Shown here in pieces: positions 58,801 through 64,000 of a stretch of DNA of 64,000 bases (position 1 is the stretch's first letter; each line of letters starts with the position of its first letter). The stretch is from an uncultured Pelagibacteraceae bacterium (GTDB taxonomy: Bacteria > Pseudomonadota > Alphaproteobacteria > Pelagibacterales > Pelagibacteraceae). The notes under the pieces were generated by a model. It did no database searches. It had not been told where the DNA came from and worked only from the letters and a program-made list of their open reading frames with translations. The DNA is taken from assembly GCA_902601895.1 (NCBI GenBank), contig CACKOU010000001.1, forward strand, positions 80,688 through 144,687, given 5' to 3'. The position numbers were made by a program, and so were the translations under genes.

Positions 58801-59076
58801 ATACAAAATGGAATGAAATGTAAAAAAATTAATAAAGTAAGCAGTGGTAGACCACACATAGTGGATGTTTTAAATTCAAAAAAAATATCTTTGGTAATAA
58901 ATACTGGAGGTGGAAACTCTGAACACAGAATTAGTGACGCAAGAGCATTAAGAAGAGGAACTCTTGCGAATAAAATTCCTTATTGTACAAATATGTCTAC
59001 AGCTTACTCATTCTTAGAAGCAATAAAATCATTAAAAACAACAAAGTTAAGAGTTAAATCTCTACAAGATAATTAG
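55852..59076 (+). CDS. carB: Carbamoyl-phosphate synthase large subunit
   Basis: CarB has two homologous ATP-grasp halves and a C-terminal MGS-like allosteric domain. The N-terminal half begins [19 protein letters not shown] and has [12 protein letters not shown]; the second half repeats these as [19 protein letters not shown] and [29 protein letters not shown] and [18 protein letters not shown] are the two metal sites. The length of 1074 residues is standard. Together with pyrC it covers two pyrimidine steps in this window. Confidence 0.98.
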   Translation: MPKRKDIKKILVIGAGPIIIGQACEFDYSGTQACKALKDEGYKVILINSNPATIMTDPGVADKTYIEPISLEVLEEVIKKERPNAILPTMGGQTALNLAINAEKIGLLKKYKIELIGANSKAIANAEDRKKFRKNMSDINIDLPKSEVLNKFSKAKKCLNKIGLPAIIRPSFTLGGLGGGIARTTIDFFKIVKEGMNESPQNQVLVEECLDGWKEFEMEVVRDRNDNCIIICSIENVDPMGTHTGDSVTIAPALTLTDKEYQVMRNASIACLRKIGVETGGSNVQFAINPKNGRMVIIEMNPRVSRSSALASKATGFPIAKVAAKLAVGYTLDELQNEITKVTPASFEPTIDYVVTKIPRFTFEKFSDSKAILGTSMRSVGEAMAIGRNFKESFQKALVSLETGLSGLDNIFNYSKEEILKNLKINIPNKLLLIAEAFRKKISVDVIYKLSKVDPWFLNQIKEIVDEEKILNLKGLPKTFEEFNRLKSIGFSDKKLSQLTGQKETIVKSRRKGLKVMPVFKKVDTCAAEFKSFTPYMYSTYQRNFSIKTECEAEPSNKKKIIILGGGPNRIGQGIEFDYCCCQASFSLKEAGFETIMINCNPETVSTDYDTSDRLYFEPLIEEYVENIILKEKSKGNLIGIIAQFGGQTPIKLAKFLDENKLPILGTQYKSIDLAEDRDRFRELLIKLKLKQAESGIAYKFNQAMNVAEKIGLPVVVRPSYVLGGRAMEIVHDKSQLKQFINEAFKVSEQNPILIDKFIDNAMEVDVDAISDGKDVYVAGIMQHIEEAGIHSGDSACCLPPVSIKANLLRELKIQTRKLALALKVKGFLNIQFAIKKDEIFVIEVNPRASRTVPFVSKANGIPLAKIASRIMSGEKLTKYKLKYKTNKKFAVKEAVFPFNKFPDSDLLLGPEMKSTGEVMGFDDDFGMAVAKSQIAASNSLPTKGMAFLSVKDSHKQEIIGIAQRLIKLGFTLSATKGTSEVLIQNGMKCKKINKVSSGRPHIVDVLNSKKISLVINTGGGNSEHRISDARALRRGTLANKIPYCTNMSTAYSFLEAIKSLKTTKLRVKSLQDN

Positions 59077-59078
59077 TT

Positions 59079-59741
59079 TTAATTGACTTTCCAATCTGTC
59101 TCGAATGTAACATAATTTACTTGAAGACATCTTCTCTCTTTTACTATTTCTTTTTTTTCCATACCGTGCCAAGTGTTAGGGCCACTTGAAAAGAAATAGC
59201 CATAATTATCCTTATAGGGAACAGTTTTTGCTAATTTTAGATTTTCATCATAAAAATCAGTACCTAAATCTTCTTTTTCATTATGCTTATTTACGAATAA
59301 TAAACATGACATCAGTTTCTCTTTAATATCGCAATGTGGTTTTAGCCAGAAACCTTTTCTATCACAAATAACTTCAACTCTTACATATGAATTGGAGAGA
59401 TCCTTATTTATCATTTCAGAAATTTTTTTATAAGTTGATGAATTTTGAAGTTCTTTAATAAATTCAACAAGATTAGGAAATTGATTTGAATTTTCTTTAG
59501 TCACAAAACATCTAAATTTTAATGCCTTACCTCCATCTGATATGCCTTCTCTAAACTTACCTTCACCCCCATCAATTGCTCTTGTACCATCATAGTTTAA
59601 ATTATGTTCTATCGGATTAGCTATATCAGCGTTTACAATTTCCTGAACTTGGCCGTCAGTTAAAGGTTGATTTAATTCCCAATGTTCAAAAGGAGTTTTG
59701 TGATTTGACGAATTTTTTAATATTGAATTTAAAAATGCCAT
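59079..59741 (-). CDS. 2-oxoglutarate/Fe(II)-oxygenase-like protein
   Basis: A 220-residue protein with a jelly-roll pattern and the iron triad H-x-D...H: His and Asp in LKPHCDIKEK, and His in SGPNTWHGMEK, followed by an arginine in ERRCLQVNY that could bind 2-oxoglutarate. The substrate is unknown; similar small proteins occur in marine bacteria beside surface-sugar genes, which is an inference. Its start overlaps the stop of the ELM1-family gene by one base, so the pair is likely one operon. It converges with carB. Confidence 0.68.
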   Translation of the reverse strand: MAFLNSILKNSSNHKTPFEHWELNQPLTDGQVQEIVNADIANPIEHNLNYDGTRAIDGGEGKFREGISDGGKALKFRCFVTKENSNQFPNLVEFIKELQNSSTYKKISEMINKDLSNSYVRVEVICDRKGFWLKPHCDIKEKLMSCLLFVNKHNEKEDLGTDFYDENLKLAKTVPYKDNYGYFFSSGPNTWHGMEKKEIVKERRCLQVNYVTFETDWKVN

Positions 59742-60688
59742 TACAATTGAATTTTATCTTTAATGATATTTGCTACTCTATTCGTTTCATCTAATTTTTC
59801 ATAGTTCCAATTTTCTAATTTTTCTCCTAATTCTCTAACAATTTTCATTTCTTGAAATAATTTTCTAAAATTTTTAAATCTTTTATCACTTTTTTTAGGT
59901 GGAATAGTGGCAATATAAATTGGCTTACCTGTTAAAGCTGCCTCTGAAATCATTGAACTTGAATCGCAAGTAATAACCAAATGTTTTGATTGTGAAAGAG
60001 CACTTAAATAGGCTTTTTTATCAACACCATCTAATACTAAATGATCATTTCCAAAATATATTTTTGCATGTTCTATAGTTCCCTTTGGCGTTCTCATAGA
60101 AGGGATGACTACTAAGTTAAGATTATTTTCTTTAACTAAATAATTTACTTTTGAAAAAATTTCTTGGATATTTCTATCTGAATAATCATAATACTGGGTA
60201 GGACCACCAATTATTAATGAAATTATATTTTTATCCTTCAATTTACTTGAAATACTAAACAAATAATCTTTGTCTTTTTCAATTTCTTCAATTGTTAAAT
60301 AATGAATAGCTCCTTTTGTTTTTAATACATTATGTCCATCAAGATTGTCGTGCTCAGGCACTACAACTAGATCAAAATTATCTATTTTTATCTTTGGATT
60401 TTGAATATGAATGTTAAATACTTTTTTCTTTGAATTTTTTTTTAAGAATAATGATGGAATAATACTTTTTCTCCCACATGAAATAATTAAATCAACATCT
60501 TCGCATTCAATTTTTTTAAAAACTGAGTCAGATATTGGAGTGAATTTTGGCGGTATAACTTTCCAGAAACCTTTTGTTTCAACTGTGTGGTGAGAATAAT
60601 TTATATCTAAAGCTTTAGCCAAACCTTCTACTTGGCTAATCATCCCATGCATACCTTCTGTTAATAATATACCTTTCAATTTAGTCAT
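59741..60688 (-). CDS. ELM1 (DUF1022) family protein
   Basis: A 315-residue protein similar to mitochondrial fission ELM1 of plants and its bacterial relatives: GMHGMISQVEGLAKAL near the N terminus, the central ISLIIGGPTQYYDYSD and the C-terminal TCDSSSMISEAALTGKPIYIATIPPKKSDKRFKNF. The arrangement of two Rossmann-like halves looks like GT-B glycosyltransferases, so a sugar-transfer role is possible. It is coupled to the oxygenase-like gene downstream and divergent from trxB by 21 bases. Confidence 0.75.
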   Translation of the reverse strand: MTKLKGILLTEGMHGMISQVEGLAKALDINYSHHTVETKGFWKVIPPKFTPISDSVFKKIECEDVDLIISCGRKSIIPSLFLKKNSKKKVFNIHIQNPKIKIDNFDLVVVPEHDNLDGHNVLKTKGAIHYLTIEEIEKDKDYLFSISSKLKDKNIISLIIGGPTQYYDYSDRNIQEIFSKVNYLVKENNLNLVVIPSMRTPKGTIEHAKIYFGNDHLVLDGVDKKAYLSALSQSKHLVITCDSSSMISEAALTGKPIYIATIPPKKSDKRFKNFRKLFQEMKIVRELGEKLENWNYEKLDETNRVANIIKDKIQL

Positions 60689-60709
60689 TAATCATTATAT
60701 AGCTTTCAT

Positions 60710-61654
60710 ATGAGTGAAAATCCAACTAAACACACAAAAGTGTTAATAATTGGGTCAGGTCCCGCTGGATATACAGCAGCAATTTATGCTGCAAGAGCAA
60801 TGTTAAAACCAATATTAGTTCATGGTATGGAACCTGGTGGCCAATTAACAACAACAACTGATGTTGAAAATTTTCCTGGATTTAAAGATGTAATACAAGG
60901 GCCATGGCTTATGGATCAAATGAAAGGTCAGGCAGAAGTGGTTGGAACTCAAATGATACAAGATCATATTGCATCAGTGGACTTAAAATCTAAACCATTT
61001 AAAGCTGTTGGAGATAGCGGCCAAATTTATGAAGCAGACTCAATAATTATTTCAACAGGAGCTCAAGCTAGATGGTTAAATATTGACTCAGAACAAAGCT
61101 TTAGAGGTTTTGGTGTATCTGCATGTGCAACATGTGATGGATTTTTCTTTAAAGACAAAACTGTAGCAGTTGTTGGAGGTGGAAATGCTGCAGTTGAGGA
61201 AGCTATGTTTTTAACAAAATTTGCTTCAAAAGTTCAACTTATACACAGAAGAGATAGTTTGAGAGCAGAAAAATTACTTCAAAAGAAATTAATGGAAAAC
61301 AAAAAAATTGAAATAATTTGGGACTCTGTTGTTGATGAAGTTATTGGGGATAATGATCCTAAAAATGTAACTGGATTAAAAATTAAAAATGTTAAAACAA
61401 ATAAAATAGACGAACTAAAAATTGATGGCTTGTTCATTGCTATAGGGCATGATCCAGCAACCTCATTATTTAAAGACCAATTAGAAATGGATAATGAGGG
61501 TTATTTAATAACAAAACCAGAGTCTACGGAAACAAATATACCAGGAGTTTTTGCTGCTGGTGATGTGAAAGATAAAGTATTTAGACAGGCAGTTACAGCA
61601 GCTGGTATGGGATGTATGGCAGCATTAGAGGCTGAAAAACATTTATCCAAATAA
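60710..61654 (+). CDS. trxB: Thioredoxin reductase
   Basis: An FAD/NADPH enzyme that reduces thioredoxin. IIGSGPAGYTAAIYAARA near residue 13 binds FAD, ACATCDGFFF near residue 143 is the redox disulfide, VVGGGNAAVEEA binds NADPH, and GVFAAGDVKDKVFRQAVTAAG is the C-terminal FAD motif. It has 314 residues. Unlike the ferredoxin reductase at 12016 it keeps the C-x-x-C. The next gene starts one base after its stop. Confidence 0.97.
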   Translation: MSENPTKHTKVLIIGSGPAGYTAAIYAARAMLKPILVHGMEPGGQLTTTTDVENFPGFKDVIQGPWLMDQMKGQAEVVGTQMIQDHIASVDLKSKPFKAVGDSGQIYEADSIIISTGAQARWLNIDSEQSFRGFGVSACATCDGFFFKDKTVAVVGGGNAAVEEAMFLTKFASKVQLIHRRDSLRAEKLLQKKLMENKKIEIIWDSVVDEVIGDNDPKNVTGLKIKNVKTNKIDELKIDGLFIAIGHDPATSLFKDQLEMDNEGYLITKPESTETNIPGVFAAGDVKDKVFRQAVTAAGMGCMAALEAEKHLSK

Positions 61655-62674
61655 ATGAATGAAACAGTATTGTTAACGGGTATAAGTGGATGGATCGCTA
61701 AACACACTGCAATTGAATTATTAAAATCGGGATATAAAGTTTTAGGCACTGTTAGAGATTCTGGTTTAATAGAGCAAACAAAAAAAACCATAAATGAATA
61801 TGCATCAATTGATAAATTATCATTTGTCGAATTAGATCTTTTAAAAGACGAAGGTTGGGATGAGGCATTAAAGGGTTGTAAGTATGTAATGCATGTGGCT
61901 TCTCCTTTTCCTTTAAAGACCTCAAGAGATCGTGAAAGTCTTGTTCCAACAGCTAAAGATGGAACTATAAGAGTTTTAAAAGCTGCTGTTAATGCGGGAG
62001 TTGAACGTATTATTAAAACTTCCTCAATTGCAACAATGTTTAGAAAACCTAATAGGACAAATCCATATACATTTGGTGAAAATGATTGGAGTGATGCTAA
62101 TTGGAAAGGTTGTAATGATTACTTTGTTTCAAAAATCAAGGCTGAAAAAGCAGCTTGGGAATTTATGGAGAATAAAGGTTTAAAGAATAAGTTGGTATGT
62201 ATATGTCCTGGAGGTGTCTTTGGAGACGCTTTAGATACTAAAGAAAAAACTTCGATAAGTTATGTTAAATTATTTCTAGAAGGTAAATATCCAGGTGCTC
62301 CGGATTTTAGTATTTTAGTCTCGGATATGAAAGACGTAGTAAAAGCTCACATCAATTCATTAACAAGACCAGATGTTGGTGGAAGACGACTAATAATTGG
62401 CTCTGAGGTCAAAAGAATGATAGATTTTTCTAATATTATGGCTGAAGCATTACCTAAATATTCAAAAAAACTTCCAAAAAGAGTGTTGCCGAACTTTTTA
62501 GTGAGAATAATTAGTCATCTGGATACAAGTGCAAAAATGATGGTTCCAGATTTGGGGATACAAATGCAAACTGATGCTTCGTATGCTGAAGATTTATTAG
62601 GATTTAAATTTCAGCCAGCTAGAGGGTGTATTGAGGATGCAGCAAAATCAGTAGTTAGACTTGGATTAGTATAA
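61655..62674 (+). CDS. NAD(P)-dependent epimerase/reductase (dihydroflavonol-reductase-like SDR)
   Basis: An extended short-chain dehydrogenase of 339 residues. The nucleotide motif is TGISGWIAKHTAIELL, and VMHVASPFP and the active-site pair in NDYFVSKIKAEKAAW (Y-x-x-x-K) are seen. The family includes cinnamoyl-CoA and aldehyde reductases (DFR-like, e.g. yeast Gre2). Substrate not predictable. It abuts trxB and is followed by the frameshifted membrane gene, all on plus, possibly one transcript. Confidence 0.85.
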   Translation: MNETVLLTGISGWIAKHTAIELLKSGYKVLGTVRDSGLIEQTKKTINEYASIDKLSFVELDLLKDEGWDEALKGCKYVMHVASPFPLKTSRDRESLVPTAKDGTIRVLKAAVNAGVERIIKTSSIATMFRKPNRTNPYTFGENDWSDANWKGCNDYFVSKIKAEKAAWEFMENKGLKNKLVCICPGGVFGDALDTKEKTSISYVKLFLEGKYPGAPDFSILVSDMKDVVKAHINSLTRPDVGGRRLIIGSEVKRMIDFSNIMAEALPKYSKKLPKRVLPNFLVRIISHLDTSAKMMVPDLGIQMQTDASYAEDLLGFKFQPARGCIEDAAKSVVRLGLV

Positions 62675-62675
62675 T

Positions 62676-63094
62676 ATGACAAAAGGAATAAAGTGGATTA
62701 TGTTTGCAACTGGCTGGATGTCATTCAGGGCTATTGGTTCAAGTTTAATTTTATTTTGACAATCACAGAAAATGAGAGAGCGGCACCGTACGAGTGGATT
62801 GTATCTTTGACTGGTGATTTTATAATTGGAATAACTGCTTTATTTTTAGTTTACTATATTTATAAAAAACCATCTGCAGTACTTTGGGGTATTTTATTAG
62901 CTTGGAACTTTGTTGGTTTATTTGATTTATATGAGGCCATAACAACTAGTATTTTAGTTCCATATGAACCAATTCCAGAATTAGGATTAAATGATTTTGG
63001 TGTGAAATCTGTACTTACTCTTAACTCAATAATTCATATATCGGCGATTTATTTGTTATTTCAGTCTAGAATAAAAAGTTATTTTAATTTATAA
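62676..63094 (+). pseudogene. Small membrane protein gene with a single-base frameshift
   Basis: The gene has a good ATG one base after the previous stop and codes for MTKGIKWIMFATGWMSFRAI and a few more hydrophobic residues before TGA at 62757. The -1 frame continues smoothly from about 62751 (LTITENERAAPYEWIV...) to 63094 with three to four membrane helices. Adding one T in the run at 62753-62756 restores an uninterrupted 139-residue protein with a continuous helix across the joint. The GTG at 62693 could start the second frame but gives a poor N terminus. The family is unknown to me. Confidence 0.6.
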
Positions 63095-63104
63095 GAGATT
63101 GTTA

Positions 63105-63479
63105 ATGGAAAACATTGTAAAGCAAATCCAGCTTGTAGCATTAGTAATCATTTTAGTTAGTACAGTTATTGCTTTTGGGCAAGAAATGTACCAGATGATA
63201 CTCGTGCAAAGAGTTACTTTAGCCGATCTGCTTTTACTTTTTTTATATCTTGAAGTGCTTGCAATGGTTAGAGTATTTTGGGAAAGCCAATCAATTCAAA
63301 TTACACTGCCGTTATTTATTGCTATAACTGCACTTGCTAGATTTATTATTTTACAAGGAAAATCTCTAAATCCAGAGATATTACTATATGAAGCAGGTGC
63401 GATTGTTTTAATTGCTTTAGCAATTGTAATTCTAAGATTTAGAAATTCTTCACTAATTGGATTAAACAAAAAAAAATAG
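63105..63479 (+). CDS. PsiE-like membrane protein
   Basis: A 124-residue protein with four hydrophobic helices that matches the PsiE (phosphate-starvation-inducible E) family in order: LLLLFLYLEVLAMVRVFWES in helix 2-3, and IALARFIILQG-type helix 3 end. The function of the family is unknown. I use the ATG at 63105, preceded by AAGAGA, over an in-frame TTG at 63099. There is no visible Pho box. It follows the frameshifted membrane gene by 10 bases. Confidence 0.7.
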   Translation: MENIVKQIQLVALVIILVSTVIAFGQEMYQMILVQRVTLADLLLLFLYLEVLAMVRVFWESQSIQITLPLFIAITALARFIILQGKSLNPEILLYEAGAIVLIALAIVILRFRNSSLIGLNKKK

Positions 63480-63481
63480 AT

Positions 63482-64000
<519 letters not shown>

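Overview
This 64 kb window is a stretch of a very AT-rich, tightly packed alphaproteobacterial chromosome. The evidence points to the SAR11 / Candidatus Pelagibacter group: homopolymer-rich coding sequence, lysine/asparagine/isoleucine-rich proteins, near-zero intergenic space, a proteorhodopsin next to a ferredoxin and a thioredoxin-reductase-like flavoprotein, and alphaproteobacterial-type DksA and DnaG sequences. Species is not claimed. I see no insertion sequence, prophage, CRISPR array or integrase; almost everything is core genome.

Layout. 1-1875: the 3' part of a TPR/methyltransferase gene, then a bidirectional terminator. 1931-6106 (minus): recA, a TolC-type porin, a glycerate-kinase-like P-loop protein, a GFA-family protein and a cupin. 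6245-7946 (plus): umuDC behind a promoter whose start-site region carries an exact GAAC-N7-GAAC repeat, the alphaproteobacterial LexA-box pattern; recA has a one-mismatch version. 7959-10909 (minus): an exported phosphatase, two glycosyltransferases and, between them, an unlisted 34-residue membrane microprotein. 10983-14260: dksA, GST, ferredoxin reductase, ferredoxin and a blue-tuned proteorhodopsin with its own terminator. 14475-25856: propionate activation, an SMR pump, dihydroorotase, YgfZ, MazG-like, fumarase, AsmA-like, UvrD-type helicase and M24 peptidase.

25845-46975 (minus) is a nearly unbroken division and cell wall (dcw) cluster read as mraZ-ftsZ-rsmH-ftsL-ftsI-murEF-mraY-murD-ftsW-murG-murC-murB-ddl-ftsQ-ftsA-lpxC-bamD-ligA. 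It differs from the usual order in three ways: ftsZ sits second, murE and murF are one 939-codon gene, and recN is absent between bamD and ligA. Its promoter overlaps three TGGG repeats spaced exactly 10 bp, the pattern of an MraZ operator.

47102-50437: RNase P RNA, an AmpD-like amidase, mlaA and mlaC, a membrane gene that may be broken at a 13-base homopolymer, and two tRNAs. The tRNA-Val(GAC) has perfect stems but lacks both the GG of the D loop and the TTC of the T loop, and begins one base after the rpoD stop codon. 50438-54558: the yqeY-dnaG-rpoD macromolecular synthesis operon; DnaG has lost most zinc ligands. 54681-59076: carAB. 59079-64000: a 2OG-oxygenase-like protein, an ELM1-family protein, trxB, an epimerase/reductase, a frameshifted membrane gene, a PsiE-like protein and the C-terminal part of an aspartate-type aminotransferase.

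The strongest leads are the atypical tRNA-Val, the rearranged and fused dcw cluster with its MraZ operator, the two candidate SOS boxes, the 34-residue microprotein and two single-base frameshifts.
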